Source: Companilactobacillus pabuli (lineage in GTDB: Bacteria; Bacillota; Bacilli; Lactobacillales; Lactobacillaceae). Taken from it: 64,000 nucleotides of DNA. The DNA lies in assembly GCF_014058425.1 (NCBI RefSeq), contig NZ_CP049366.1, positions 2,046,001-2,110,000 on the forward strand. The letters run 5' to 3'. The position numbers and the translations under genes are program-made. The number at the start of each line of letters is the position of its first letter. The first letter of the stretch is position 1. Of this stretch, positions 27,865 through 36,748 are shown one piece after another. The notes under the pieces were generated by a model that was not told where the DNA came from, searched no databases, and was given only the letters and a program-made list of their open reading frames with translations.

Positions 27865-29094
27865 TTAGAAGTTTACTTGTGTTTTGTGATCCCCAGGTAC
27901 ATCTTCAATATAAACATTTACCCCTGCGTCTACTAATTTCATCAAATCTTTTTTATCAGCATCATCGACGTACACTTTCTTAGTTACTTCTTCTTTACCA
28001 GGTGCAAAGTGCATATTACCAACATTTACTTCTTTGATTGGAACTCCACCCTCGACCAATGCTAGAGCATCGGCCGGTGTTTTAACGACGATAAAAATCT
28101 TTTGACGATCAGCAGCTTTACCAATAATCTTAATTGTTTTCTCTAATGTAAAGAATCTGATTTGTGCACCCGAAGAATCAGCTGTACTCTTCATCAATTT
28201 TTGTTGAAGCACATCATCTGCAGCTTCATCATTAGCAACTAAAATTAAATTAGCCCCTAATGTTTTTGTCCATGTGACACCAACTTGTCCATGAACCAAA
28301 CGATTATCGATTCTTGTTAATAAAATATGTGGTTCCGACATATTTGTTTCCCCCTCGTTTTCTAAAAAGAATACTTTTGATGCAGATGGAGCAACTGCAG
28401 TACTCAAATAATCAACATTACCTTCATCGTTAAATCCTTGTGTCGTTGCTTCTACGTATGTATTTCTACGGGAAAAGTTTGGTAGAACTATCATCCTCGG
28501 AGAATGATCATCCACGCTAGTATTAATTTCATGTGATAAAAATGTTGGATCTAAACTGTATTTTTGAATCAGCATAGGCATTAATTCACGATTTTCAATC
28601 TCACTAGCTTTTATCATTGGAAAATCCTTAAAAGACAAGTAGGTAATTCTGTTAATCAAAGGAACCCTATCTGATAAATAAATTTGCTTTATTCTATACA
28701 GATACTCTGAATCTGTGAGACCCATCAATTCTCTGATTTTTTGTTCTTCTCCAAATGCCAGAATACTAAATTCCTCCAGCTTAATTTTCACATCATGATC
28801 ATGACGCTTTAATTGAACACTGGGAGTATCTACATAACCAATTCCTAAATCATCTGGATTAGAAGATTCTACAAAACTACCTCTACCTTGTTTCTTAACA
28901 ATGTATTTTCTTTCTTCCAGCTCTGCCAATGCTTTTCTTATGGTAATTCTACTAACACCATACTCATCACATAGAGTTTTTTCCGACGGCAACTTAGAAT
29001 CAACTGGTAATTGATCAGTTTCTATTTTGCGTATTAAATCTGCACTTATTTGCTCATACTGCCAAAATGGCTGTTTTTTCAATACTTTCACCAA
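27865..29094 (-). CDS. GntR/UTRA regulator fused to PTS EIIB (system C)
   Basis: One open frame of 409 codons joins two proteins. Residues ~1-251 are a GntR winged helix (VDSKLPSEKTLCDEYG, VSRITIRKALAELEER) and UTRA domain. Residues 252-409 are a complete EIIB with active His at RIDNRLVHGQ (residue ~268). The EIIB's own ATG is at 28341, preceded by GAGGGGG (28350-28356) at ideal 8-base spacing, so free EIIB may also be made by internal initiation. The extreme start is uncertain: TTG 29094, GTG 29091 or TTG 29082, all with weak sites. The junction lacks only a stop codon. It may be a true fusion, or a stop lost by mutation or sequencing error. Confidence 0.85.
   Translation of the reverse strand: MVKVLKKQPFWQYEQISADLIRKIETDQLPVDSKLPSEKTLCDEYGVSRITIRKALAELEERKYIVKKQGRGSFVESSNPDDLGIGYVDTPSVQLKRHDHDVKIKLEEFSILAFGEEQKIRELMGLTDSEYLYRIKQIYLSDRVPLINRITYLSFKDFPMIKASEIENRELMPMLIQKYSLDPTFLSHEINTSVDDHSPRMIVLPNFSRRNTYVEATTQGFNDEGNVDYLSTAVAPSASKVFFLENEGETNMSEPHILLTRIDNRLVHGQVGVTWTKTLGANLILVANDEAADDVLQQKLMKSTADSSGAQIRFFTLEKTIKIIGKAADRQKIFIVVKTPADALALVEGGVPIKEVNVGNMHFAPGKEEVTKKVYVDDADKKDLMKLVDAGVNVYIEDVPGDHKTQVNF
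28341..28356 (-). promoter_or_regulatory. Internal Shine-Dalgarno and ATG for EIIB C
   Basis: GAGGGGG is followed 8 bases later by the ATG at 28341-28339 inside the fused GntR-EIIB frame. The spacing and strength match the other operon genes, which suggests that a 158-aa EIIB is translated separately. Confidence 0.75.
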
Positions 29095-29125
29095 CTTGTC
29101 ATATCAATATAACAACCATGGCTTT

Positions 29126-29163
29126 ATTATAAATCGGCCTATAGTGTTATGTCAACGCTTTCA
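29126..29163 (-). promoter_or_regulatory. Operon C promoter with perfect cre
   Basis: TTGACA (29150-29155) with TATAAT (29126-29131) 18 bases away, or TTATAA at 17. TGAAAGCGTTGACA (29150-29163) matches the cre consensus fully and covers the -35, so CcpA should repress it. A TGTCAT half-site of the nearby operator lies at 29098-29103. Confidence 0.8.
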
Positions 29164-29205
29164 TTAACTTTGATATAGAATTCACTTTATTATCACACTA
29201 AATAT

Positions 29206-29250
29206 TTGACTTATATTTAAAATTCATACTATAATCATGTCATTATGACA
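29206..29250 (+). promoter_or_regulatory. Plus-strand promoter with palindromic operator
   Basis: TTGACT (29206-29211), 18-base spacer and a consensus TATAAT (29230-29235) point rightward, where no gene follows. A perfect 13-bp palindrome TGTCATTATGACA (29238-29250) covers the expected start point; its TGTCAT half recurs at 29098 and 29300, so the operon C GntR may bind here. Confidence 0.5.
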
Positions 29251-29252
29251 AT

Positions 29253-29287
29253 AAAAAAGAACCAACAACCGCTAATTGTTGATTCTT
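29253..29287 (-). terminator. Terminator of PTS system D operon
   Basis: AGAATCAACAA pairs with TTGTTGGTTCT around a 7-base loop; on the minus strand it is followed by six T's. It lies 57 bp after the FrlB-like gene. Confidence 0.8.
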
Positions 29288-29313
29288 GCAAATATATCTT
29301 GTCATGCATTTAG

Positions 29314-29341
29314 GTCAAATACTTCGGTATTTGGCTTTTTT
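29314..29341 (+). terminator. Plus-strand terminator with TTCG loop
   Basis: GTCAAATAC and GTATTTGGC pair (one G-U) around TTCG, then a T run to 29341. It is oriented for plus-strand transcription although no plus-strand gene precedes it. Confidence 0.7.
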
Positions 29342-29342
29342 A

Positions 29343-30356
29343 TCAGTACTTAAATTGACGATAATAACGACGCATATCCAAATCATGGCCAGAATGTGAT
29401 TCTAGATGTTTAGATAATCTTCCATTTAAAATTATAGTAGAAATAATTGGTGAGATAATTGGTTGAAATTCTTTGTCAAACCCCTTAATCATATAATCAT
29501 TAATATCAAATACTGTTAGATTATTATTTTCTTTTTTCAAGAAAGCTTCAACACGTTCATCCAATGGTCTATACTTACCAACGCTTTTTACTAAAAATAC
29601 TGGAAGATCCTTATCTACTAATTCCAAAGTACCGTGGAAAAACTCTGCAGAGGTTACGGCCTTAGTCTTTAACCATTGCATTTCTTCTAGAATACACATT
29701 GTGTATAAATAAACTTCTCCCCAAAGTTCTCCACCACCGATCCACATTTGATAATCGGTATTGTAATACTTTTTTGCTATTTCTTCTGCTCTATTATCAA
29801 AATTCTTTTGGGTATTAATGATTCCCTCTACCATATTTGATTTAATTTGATCATAAAATTCATCAAATCTTGGAAAGTCTCCATTATCCGCAAGTAGTCC
29901 ATAAAAAATACCATACATACTTAAATATTCAAATTCGACGCCTTTAAATACTTGTAATGGAATACGCCAATCGCATAATTCTCCAACAGCTGACTCTTTG
30001 CTCATAACCATTGCTGCAATTCTGATCCCTTTTTCTTTTAGCCACTTTTCAGCATTAACAATTTCTTTAGTATCCCCAGACTTTGATCCCGTAATTACTA
30101 ATGAGTTTTTAGTTAAATGTGGATTATCAACTAATACTAATTCACCTGCTTGCTCAAGATATACAGGAATCTTTGTATATTGTTTTGCCAGTGTAACAAA
30201 ATTCATCATCATTGCATATGTACCACCAACACCAACAAAGAAAATATTATCGTACCCTTGTTTTGTTATTTCATCGGCAATTTTTTTTCCATCAGCAATT
30301 GCATTTACTTGAGCCGTTAAATCATTTCTATATTTATCTTCATCAAATTTTAGCAT
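29343..30356 (-). CDS. SIS-domain FrlB-like sugar-amine deglycase (system D)
   Basis: Resembles FrlB, which splits fructoselysine 6-phosphate into lysine and glucose 6-phosphate. Two SIS domains: the first with FFVGVGGTYAMMM and VITGSKSGDTKEIVNA, the second with MWIGGGELWGEVYLY and KTKAVTSAEFFHGTLEL. The end, DMRRYYRQFKY, is typical for this family; 337 aa is full length. It follows EIID D by 28 bp. Other Amadori compounds are possible substrates. Confidence 0.8.
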   Translation of the reverse strand: MLKFDEDKYRNDLTAQVNAIADGKKIADEITKQGYDNIFFVGVGGTYAMMMNFVTLAKQYTKIPVYLEQAGELVLVDNPHLTKNSLVITGSKSGDTKEIVNAEKWLKEKGIRIAAMVMSKESAVGELCDWRIPLQVFKGVEFEYLSMYGIFYGLLADNGDFPRFDEFYDQIKSNMVEGIINTQKNFDNRAEEIAKKYYNTDYQMWIGGGELWGEVYLYTMCILEEMQWLKTKAVTSAEFFHGTLELVDKDLPVFLVKSVGKYRPLDERVEAFLKKENNNLTVFDINDYMIKGFDKEFQPIISPIISTIILNGRLSKHLESHSGHDLDMRRYYRQFKY

Positions 30357-30384
30357 GTTATAAAATCTCCTTAATATATTTTAT

Positions 30385-31212
30385 TTAACCATTAACTTTA
30401 AGAATACCGAATTCAGCACATATAATTCCAAAAACTGCTGTTCCTATGATTAGCCAGATAACATTTATCTTCTTAGATAAAAGATAATAATAGATTCCAG
30501 TAAAACCTAATGGCAACATTCCGGGTAAGATGTCATCCAACACATCTTGTATTTTAGTAGCTCCACTACCTGTACCAATTTTTAATGCCGTTGTAGCAAC
30601 TACTAGATTATTTATCATACCACCAATAACCATTACTCCTAGTATTCCTGCCGCTAACATAAACATTTCCATTGCCCCTGATTTTTGGATTTTAGTAATA
30701 TAATTAGCGCCTAATTCATATCCCTTCATTGCTGTGTAATATCTCAAAATGAATGTAGGTATATTGAATATTAGGAAAAATAATATAGATCCTAATATAT
30801 TTCCTTTTATAGCAATAGATGCACCAATGCCAACAGCAAGAACACGCAATGTTCCTAAAATAATTGAATCACCTAAACCACTTAGTGGCCCCATAAGGGC
30901 CGCTTTAACAGCACTTATAGAAGAAACATCGAAATCATCTGTCTTTTCATTTTCCTCTTCCATAGCCAATGTGACACCACCGATAAACGGTGTTACATGA
31001 GCTGTGCAATTGAAAAATTCAAGATTTCTAACTAAAGATTTTTTCAATCCTTCAGGATCATCTTTATATATCTTCTGTAGACCTGAAGAAATCATATATT
31101 CAAATCCCATATGCATTTGTCGTTCATAATGCCACGAAAATTCCATTGGTAACGATCTCCAAAACATTTTTCGAAGATCCTTTTTATTCAACATTCTTTC
31201 ATTAGAATTCAT
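30385..31212 (-). CDS. PTS mannose-family EIID (system D)
   Basis: Channel subunit with MEFSWHYERQMHMGFEYMISSGLQKIY, a HVTPFIGGVTLAMEEENE block and GPLSGLGDSIILGTL. ATG 31212 is taken as start (AGGAGAGG upstream; another ATG is at 31218). The EIIC end overlaps it by 11 bp. Confidence 0.88.
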   Translation of the reverse strand: MNSNERMLNKKDLRKMFWRSLPMEFSWHYERQMHMGFEYMISSGLQKIYKDDPEGLKKSLVRNLEFFNCTAHVTPFIGGVTLAMEEENEKTDDFDVSSISAVKAALMGPLSGLGDSIILGTLRVLAVGIGASIAIKGNILGSILFFLIFNIPTFILRYYTAMKGYELGANYITKIQKSGAMEMFMLAAGILGVMVIGGMINNLVVATTALKIGTGSGATKIQDVLDDILPGMLPLGFTGIYYYLLSKKINVIWLIIGTAVFGIICAEFGILKVNG

Positions 31213-31975
31213 TATCATCCTCTCCTTTAGTCTCGGTTTTAACAGTTTTCTCATTATTCATAAACCGTACAAGTACCGTTACAAGAATCAATCCCAAAAG
31301 AGCAATTCCAATAACAGGTACTTTGAAGTAAGCTGATAGTAAAAAGCCTAAGAAGAAGAATGGCAAGATCTTTTTATTCATAATCATTTGTGCCAGCATT
31401 GCAAATCCAATACCTGGTAAAAGCCCTGTAGCAATAGTCAAACCATTAATAATTGGTTTTGGTATTGCATTAACAAACATTTTAATTTGAGATCCTCCAA
31501 GGAGATATCCAACAAATACAATAATTGCTAACATGGCACACATTATAAATCCAGCAATCATATGAACCGTATTTACAGCTTTTGCGTTCCCTTTAGCAGC
31601 ATACTTATCTGCCATTTTACCTAACATTGGTCTTACTAAAGCAAAAATGACATTATCAAATATCAAAGCTAACAAGGCGATAGGAAATGCCATTGTAAAC
31701 GCAACTGCAGGACCTTTTCCGGTTTGAATTGCAAAAGCTGTTCCTAGAACTCCTCCAACGATTACATCGGGTGGAATAAATGCACCTACAGAATAGGAGC
31801 CTAAAAATGCTAATTCCAATGTAGCACCAATTGTGACACCCATACTCAAATTTCCCATTATCAATCCTACAATGGGACCCAAGATGATTGGCCGTTGAAT
31901 TTGGTTAGTACCCGTTGCTAAATCTAATTTTCCAATAAATGCAACACACGCGAGTAAAAACGCTTTTAATATCAT
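31202..31975 (-). CDS. PTS mannose-family EIIC (system D)
   Basis: Channel subunit; GNLSMGVTIGATLELAFLGSYSVGAFIPPDV is the family block of the fructoselysine/glucoselysine-like group, and GLLPGIGFAMLAQM follows later. ATG 31975 is preferred, with AAAGGG 8 bases upstream; a longer in-frame GTG start at 31984 is possible. Ends in acidic EDDNEF. Confidence 0.88.
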   Translation of the reverse strand: MILKAFLLACVAFIGKLDLATGTNQIQRPIILGPIVGLIMGNLSMGVTIGATLELAFLGSYSVGAFIPPDVIVGGVLGTAFAIQTGKGPAVAFTMAFPIALLALIFDNVIFALVRPMLGKMADKYAAKGNAKAVNTVHMIAGFIMCAMLAIIVFVGYLLGGSQIKMFVNAIPKPIINGLTIATGLLPGIGFAMLAQMIMNKKILPFFFLGFLLSAYFKVPVIGIALLGLILVTVLVRFMNNEKTVKTETKGEDDNEF

Positions 31976-31996
31976 TCCAAACACCCTTTCAAATTT

Positions 31997-32467
31997 CTAA
32001 AGTAGCTTCTCTACACTAACTTTTGAATTACTTGGAACCATTTGTATATAAATATCTACTCCATTATTAATTAATTTTCGCATCACCTCCTTTTCTTTAG
32101 ACGTTACAGCAATTGTTTTTGTGATATTAGTTTTATCATCGGCTGGTGAGGTTCCACCGATATTAATACTTTTAACTCCTTGATAGTTTTCCACTATTTC
32201 CTTTGCATCGTTTATATTTGAAACTACAATGAATAACTTATATTTATCCGTAACTCCTTTATTTAAGGCCTTAATAGAATCTGGTACTGTCTTTATTACC
32301 AATTTAACGCCATTCGGTTTTGCTAATCTCATGGCAGTTTTTTTTAATTCATTAGTAGCAGCGGTATCATTAGCTATCAAAATACAATCAGCACCCAAAG
32401 TAGATGTCCACGAAAAAGCAACTTGTCCATGAAGCAATCTATGATCGACTCTCAACATTTCAATCAT
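31997..32467 (-). CDS. PTS mannose-family EIIB (system D)
   Basis: 156 aa with active His13 in RVDHRLLHGQVAFSW. AGGAGATG precedes the ATG. It follows the GntR gene by 44 bp and starts the PTS part of operon D. No EIIA is present; the EIIA of neighbouring system E (33385-33807) could serve. Confidence 0.92.
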   Translation of the reverse strand: MIEMLRVDHRLLHGQVAFSWTSTLGADCILIANDTAATNELKKTAMRLAKPNGVKLVIKTVPDSIKALNKGVTDKYKLFIVVSNINDAKEIVENYQGVKSINIGGTSPADDKTNITKTIAVTSKEKEVMRKLINNGVDIYIQMVPSNSKVSVEKLL

Positions 32468-32511
32468 TTATTTCATCTCCTAATCTCTATATAAATTATT
32501 CATATTTTCTG

Positions 32512-33204
32512 TTATATTCCTACAACAAATTTAAAATTAGCTTGTTCACCGTATGTAACTATGACATGTTCAACAACAATATCATTTGAATCATATATAT
32601 CACCTTCCATTTGTAACAAAGGGATTCCTTCCTTAGCATTAAATAAATTTGAAATATTTTTATTGCTAATTATTGCATTAGCTGAAATATCAGCCTTCGA
32701 TGGAAAAACAGAATATTTTTTTCTTAAAACTTCATATAATGAATTATCTTCAAAATCATACTTATCTAACCCTGGATATTGTGATAAATCCAATTCAGAT
32801 TCATCTAACGTAAGCCATATCATCTCCTCGCTATTTTTTATTCCTCTAAGTCTCTTCAAGTATAGATGATTATTAGTAACAGTCTTTTCTAATGTTTTAG
32901 TGATGGGGTTATTATCAATTTGTGATGCAAAATCAGAAAATCCTTTATAATTTATAATGTCAATTTTGGGTTGATTATACTTGATAAAACTACCCTTCCC
33001 TTGGATTCTTTCTATTAATTGTAAATTTTCTAAATCGCTCAAAGCTTTTTGAACTGTTGATCTAGCCACACCGTATATCTTTGAATACTCAGATTCAGAT
33101 GGTAGTTTGTCCCCGATAGATCCATTTTTATATATTTCATTTTGTATATCTGCAACTATTTGTGCCCTAATATTTTTACGAGTATTTTTTCTATTAATTT
33201 GCAT
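32512..33204 (-). CDS. GntR-family regulator with UTRA domain (system D)
   Basis: Winged-helix residues ~1-75 (GSIGDKLPSESEYSKIYG, VARSTVQKALSDLENL) and a UTRA domain (MIWLTLDESELDL, IVVEHVIVTYGEQANFKFVV). It leads operon D and probably controls it, with two inverted repeats of a 6-4-6 pattern upstream as candidate operators. Weak ribosome binding site (AGGTTAATAAA). Confidence 0.87.
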   Translation of the reverse strand: MQINRKNTRKNIRAQIVADIQNEIYKNGSIGDKLPSESEYSKIYGVARSTVQKALSDLENLQLIERIQGKGSFIKYNQPKIDIINYKGFSDFASQIDNNPITKTLEKTVTNNHLYLKRLRGIKNSEEMIWLTLDESELDLSQYPGLDKYDFEDNSLYEVLRKKYSVFPSKADISANAIISNKNISNLFNAKEGIPLLQMEGDIYDSNDIVVEHVIVTYGEQANFKFVVGI

Positions 33205-33223
33205 TTTATTAACCTATCTTTCA

Positions 33224-33285
33224 ACTTGACTACTCAAGTAATCATCTTCAATTACTAGGGTAATTGTAAGCGCTACCTTTGTCAA
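33224..33285 (-). promoter_or_regulatory. Operon D control region: two inverted repeats
   Basis: ACTTGA-4-TCAAGT (33224-33239) and AATTAC-4-GTAATT (33250-33265) share the same arm and spacer lengths. TTGACA (33280-33285) is a possible -35 on the minus strand, but the matching -10 is poor. TGTAAGCGCTACCT at 33264 is a weak cre (two mismatches). Confidence 0.5.
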
Positions 33286-33311
33286 CGATTTTTACAAAAA
33301 AATCACTATTT

Positions 33312-33374
33312 TTACAAAAAAAAAGATAATCAAAACGAGATTCTGCAGTTCATGACCTCTTTTTGACTATCTTT
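33312..33374 (-). terminator. Terminator of PTS system E operon
   Basis: A ~19-bp imperfect stem (33321-33339 with 33357-33374) ends in a run of T on the minus strand, after the EIIA E gene. Confidence 0.8.
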
Positions 33375-33384
33375 ATATCTATTT

Positions 33385-33807
33385 TTAAAACTCTTCATCA
33401 TCTTTTTTGGACAGTACATGTTCATATCTATAGATTCCCTTATGACCAGCATCTATAGCCTTACGGATAAGATTCTCTTTTGAAATGCCAATAGTTCTTT
33501 GTATAAACGTTTCCATAAGCATAGGCACATTAACTCCAGTTATAATATCCATTTTTGGATATTTCTTGGTTAATTCAACCAAAACATTAAATGGAGTGCC
33601 TCCCTTTAAATCTGCTAAACATAGCATATCACTAGTGTTCTCAAATTTATTAATGTGATCTACTATATCGTCCTTTAACTTGTCCAAAGACTCTCCCATA
33701 ACAAACTTAACGGTTTGACATTCATCCTGTTTTCCCGTAATCATTTCTGCGGTTTCAACCAACTTTGATGCCGATTCTCCATGTGTAATAACTAAAATAG
33801 GTATCAT
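33385..33807 (-). CDS. PTS mannose-family EIIA (system E)
   Basis: 140 aa, active His9 in ILVITHGESASK, LADLKGGTPFNVLVE later. Ends DDEEF, which parallels the ENEEF end of EIIC E. It is the last gene of operon E and the nearest EIIA for system D. Confidence 0.9.
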   Translation of the reverse strand: MIPILVITHGESASKLVETAEMITGKQDECQTVKFVMGESLDKLKDDIVDHINKFENTSDMLCLADLKGGTPFNVLVELTKKYPKMDIITGVNVPMLMETFIQRTIGISKENLIRKAIDAGHKGIYRYEHVLSKKDDEEF

Positions 33808-33823
33808 ACATTATCCTCCCATT

Positions 33824-34819
33824 CTAATATGGCAATTGACGATAATAACGGCGGATATCCATTGGATGACGATTGATATGTTCAATGTAAGCATCAATTC
33901 TATTATTAATTTGATGGAATACAAATGGTGAAACTTCTCCACGATATTTTTCAGAGATTCCCTTTAATTCATAATCTTTTGTATCAATAATAGTATAATT
34001 TCCACAAATTTCAGGTAAGAATTTTGCAACGCGCTCACTCAATGCTCTTTGAGAATCTTCTCCCACATAAACTGTTACTGGTGTATCTCTAGTTACGATT
34101 TCAAACATTCCATGGAAAAATTCAGCAGCTTCAATTGACTTAGTTTTTAACCAATGTTGTTCTTCCCAATAACACATAGCATATGAATATGTAGCACCCC
34201 ATTGATTACCTGCACCGACAAAATAGTGTATATCATCATCATGGTGCTTTTCAGCGAATTCTTTACCAAAAGAATCAGATTTCTTAGCTACCTCAACGAT
34301 GTCTTCGGCAAAATGTTCATCCATTTCTTTATAGAATTCATCATAGTCTGGGAATTCACCTGCAAGATTCATTAGACGATCTCCAACCATAAAGAATTTC
34401 AATTGTTCATTCTCAGGATAAGTAATGACATGTGTACATAATTTTGCCAAAGGAGAACCTGCCTTATCAATGAATCCTAAAACAGTTGATCCAACTTCAT
34501 TTACTTTTTTAATAGCTTTTACAACTTCTTCAGTAGTTCCAGAAACAGATGAAATAATAACTAATGTTTTATCAGTAATACGCTTATTACCTGTTACATC
34601 ATACTCTGCAGCATTTTGAACAAAAGTTTCAATCGATGATTTTTCCTTCATATGAATAACAGCCTGCATAGCAGACGCATATGTTCCACCTTGACCCAAC
34701 CAGGCTACATTTGAATATCCTTCAGAATTGATCTTATCGATAATCTTGTTAATTTCTCCTCTTAACTTCAAAGCTCCATTCATACTATCTAATTCATGTT
34801 GTTCATCAAATTTTCTCAT
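33824..34819 (-). CDS. SIS-domain FrlB/GfrF-like deglycase (system E)
   Basis: 331 aa, two SIS domains: WLGQGGTYASAMQ and VIISSVSGTTEEVVKAI; then YFVGAGNQWGATYSYAM and KTKSIEAAEFFHGMFEI, ending DIRRYYRQLPY. Homologous to the system D deglycase and to fructoselysine 6-phosphate deglycases. Second of two SIS genes in the operon, as GfrE/GfrF in the known glucoselysine pathway. Substrate is inferred from that parallel. Confidence 0.82.
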   Translation of the reverse strand: MRKFDEQHELDSMNGALKLRGEINKIIDKINSEGYSNVAWLGQGGTYASAMQAVIHMKEKSSIETFVQNAAEYDVTGNKRITDKTLVIISSVSGTTEEVVKAIKKVNEVGSTVLGFIDKAGSPLAKLCTHVITYPENEQLKFFMVGDRLMNLAGEFPDYDEFYKEMDEHFAEDIVEVAKKSDSFGKEFAEKHHDDDIHYFVGAGNQWGATYSYAMCYWEEQHWLKTKSIEAAEFFHGMFEIVTRDTPVTVYVGEDSQRALSERVAKFLPEICGNYTIIDTKDYELKGISEKYRGEVSPFVFHQINNRIDAYIEHINRHPMDIRRYYRQLPY

Positions 34820-34845
34820 AATAATAAATTCTCCTAGTATAATAA

Positions 34846-35910
34846 TTAAATTTTTGATTTCGTTATCTTATCGAATTCTGGATATGCTGACTTTTCCAAA
34901 TCATTTCCCTTACGTTGAGAAAGCTCAAACGACAATAAATGCACAGGTATAGTCATGTATAATGATGCTAACAATTCATTGCAAGTTACATTTAGATCTA
35001 AGTCTTTTTCATGTTTTTTATTTACTGAATTAATAACATAAACATTATCGACATGTAGTTCTAAAAATTCATGCAGTCTATCTACACGATCTTCAAGAGT
35101 TCCATTTGGATCTATAAAGATTATCAAATCATCCTCATGGAGTCCTAAATATGGACCATGCATATATTCTTCTAGTTCTTTGCCCCAGGAACTAATACCA
35201 ACTGTTTCAGTGATTTTTGTTTCGCCTTCTCGTGAAACTCCATATGTAGAACCATACCCAATCCATACAAGTCTCTTAGCATCTTGAAATATGTTAATAT
35301 TATCTTCAATCCATTTATTTGACCTATCTATAATATCTGGAATTTTATTGATAATTCCAGATATATCAGCAAGAAAGTCACTTTCCTCTCTATCAGATAA
35401 ATTTCCTAATATATTCCCTATTCTCATTGAAATCAAGAACAAATCTAAGATAGTAACGCTATAGCCTGCACTAACATACGGCATCTCTTCAATTGGCATT
35501 CCCATTGATAGAACATTATCGCTAACTTCATAGGCCGGACTACTATCATCACTAGTTAGCGTAAAAATTTTCTTTCCATTTTTTTCAAATTTTTCCACTA
35601 AATTAATAATGGAATAACTATGACCACCCTGTGTAATAGCAAGATACAAAGTGTCATCATTAAAATTTAACAAATAATTTGCTGCAATAGATGGCTCCTC
35701 AATATAAATCGGTAAGCCTGTCGTTTTACTCATGAATGGTAAAGCACTGTATGCAGCATTTGAACTTGATCCAGTTGCAAAAATAACGATGTTTGAAATA
35801 CCTTTCAGTATTTCTTCATTAAATTGACTATCATATAGTTCATCTTTATTTTTTAGAACATTACTATAAAATTCCTGTTCTAGGCTTACATAATCCTTGA
35901 TACTTTTCAT
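34846..35910 (-). CDS. SIS-domain GfrE-like deglycase (system E)
   Basis: 354 aa with IVIFATGSSSNAAYSALPFMS, YLAITQGGHSYSIINLVEKF and the second half SIS motif LVWIGYGSTYGVSREGETKITETVG followed by EEYMHGPYLGL (a GlmS-like catalytic-loop type His). It is the type paired with FrlB-like proteins for glucoselysine 6-phosphate breakdown. It lies 16 bp after EIID E. An isomerase role is a less likely alternative. Confidence 0.8.
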   Translation of the reverse strand: MKSIKDYVSLEQEFYSNVLKNKDELYDSQFNEEILKGISNIVIFATGSSSNAAYSALPFMSKTTGLPIYIEEPSIAANYLLNFNDDTLYLAITQGGHSYSIINLVEKFEKNGKKIFTLTSDDSSPAYEVSDNVLSMGMPIEEMPYVSAGYSVTILDLFLISMRIGNILGNLSDREESDFLADISGIINKIPDIIDRSNKWIEDNINIFQDAKRLVWIGYGSTYGVSREGETKITETVGISSWGKELEEYMHGPYLGLHEDDLIIFIDPNGTLEDRVDRLHEFLELHVDNVYVINSVNKKHEKDLDLNVTCNELLASLYMTIPVHLLSFELSQRKGNDLEKSAYPEFDKITKSKI

Positions 35911-35926
35911 AAATAACCTTCTTTCC

Positions 35927-36748
35927 TTAACCCAAAATACCTGTCCAGGCTCCTAAAATACCAATGGCGGCAATTAGCAATAGAATATACTGTGCTTTCC
36001 AGCCTTTCTTATCTAACCAATAAACAAAGAATGTAAACAATAAAGGAAGAATTTTTGGAACAATACCATCAATAATTCCTTGAAGTGTGGTTGCATCAGT
36101 ACCAGTACCGATTTTTAGCGGCATTTTTACCGTAACCATCGTAGCAACCATGGCTCCAACTACAGCTAGTCCTAAGACTGAAGCGCCATAAGATAACTTA
36201 TCCATAAGTCCAGTCTTTTGTACCTTTTCAATAAACGAAGTACCAATGTTATAACCGATAAATAAGCCATAATATCTAGCTAAAATAGCCGGAATGTTAA
36301 ATACTAGTAAGAATAGAATTGGACCTAAAATATTTCCATGCATAGCTAACGAAGTACCAATTCCAGTTGCAATAACTCTTAACGTTCCCCAAAAGAACGA
36401 ATCACCTAATCCACTAAGTGGACCCATTAAAGAAACCTTAATAGCATTGATCGAGTCTTCATCGAAATCATCACTTAAAGCATTTTGTTCTTCCATTGCT
36501 ATAGAAATACCTAATGGAAACGTACTTAACCATGGGGTTACATTGAAAAATTCAAGATGGCGTTTCAATGCGGCTGACATTTTAGATTTATTATTTCCAT
36601 AAAGTTTTTTCAATGCTGGACCCATTGAATATGCATAACCTAGGTTCATTTGTCGTTCATAATTCCAAGCCCATTCCATTGTGAATGAGCGCCAGAATGT
36701 TGACATAAGATCCTTTTTAGTCAGAACCTTAGAACTCTTCATTTTCAT
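35927..36748 (-). CDS. PTS mannose-family EIID (system E)
   Basis: Channel subunit with EWAWNYERQMNLGYAYSMGPALKKLY, SIAMEEQNALSDDFDEDSINAIKVSLMGP and LSGLGDSFFWGTL. ATG 36748 has GGAGG 8 bases upstream; the EIIC end overlaps it by 20 bp. Confidence 0.9.
   Translation of the reverse strand: MKMKSSKVLTKKDLMSTFWRSFTMEWAWNYERQMNLGYAYSMGPALKKLYGNNKSKMSAALKRHLEFFNVTPWLSTFPLGISIAMEEQNALSDDFDEDSINAIKVSLMGPLSGLGDSFFWGTLRVIATGIGTSLAMHGNILGPILFLLVFNIPAILARYYGLFIGYNIGTSFIEKVQKTGLMDKLSYGASVLGLAVVGAMVATMVTVKMPLKIGTGTDATTLQGIIDGIVPKILPLLFTFFVYWLDKKGWKAQYILLLIAAIGILGAWTGILG

Larger units (their letters stand above)
29242..29341 (+). ncRNA. Possible small RNA (~100 nt)
   Basis: Downstream of the plus-strand promoter are two hairpins: 29258-29286 (AGAACCAACAA with TTGTTGATTCT) and 29314-29335, a 9-bp stem with a TTCG loop followed by six T's. 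No open frame of note lies between, so a short structured RNA is suggested. The first hairpin also serves as a minus-strand terminator. Expression is not shown by sequence alone. Confidence 0.4.

Noticed and set aside
29314-29341. This hairpin as terminator of operon D
   Set aside because: Its T run is on the plus strand; the minus-strand terminator is the hairpin at 29253-29287.
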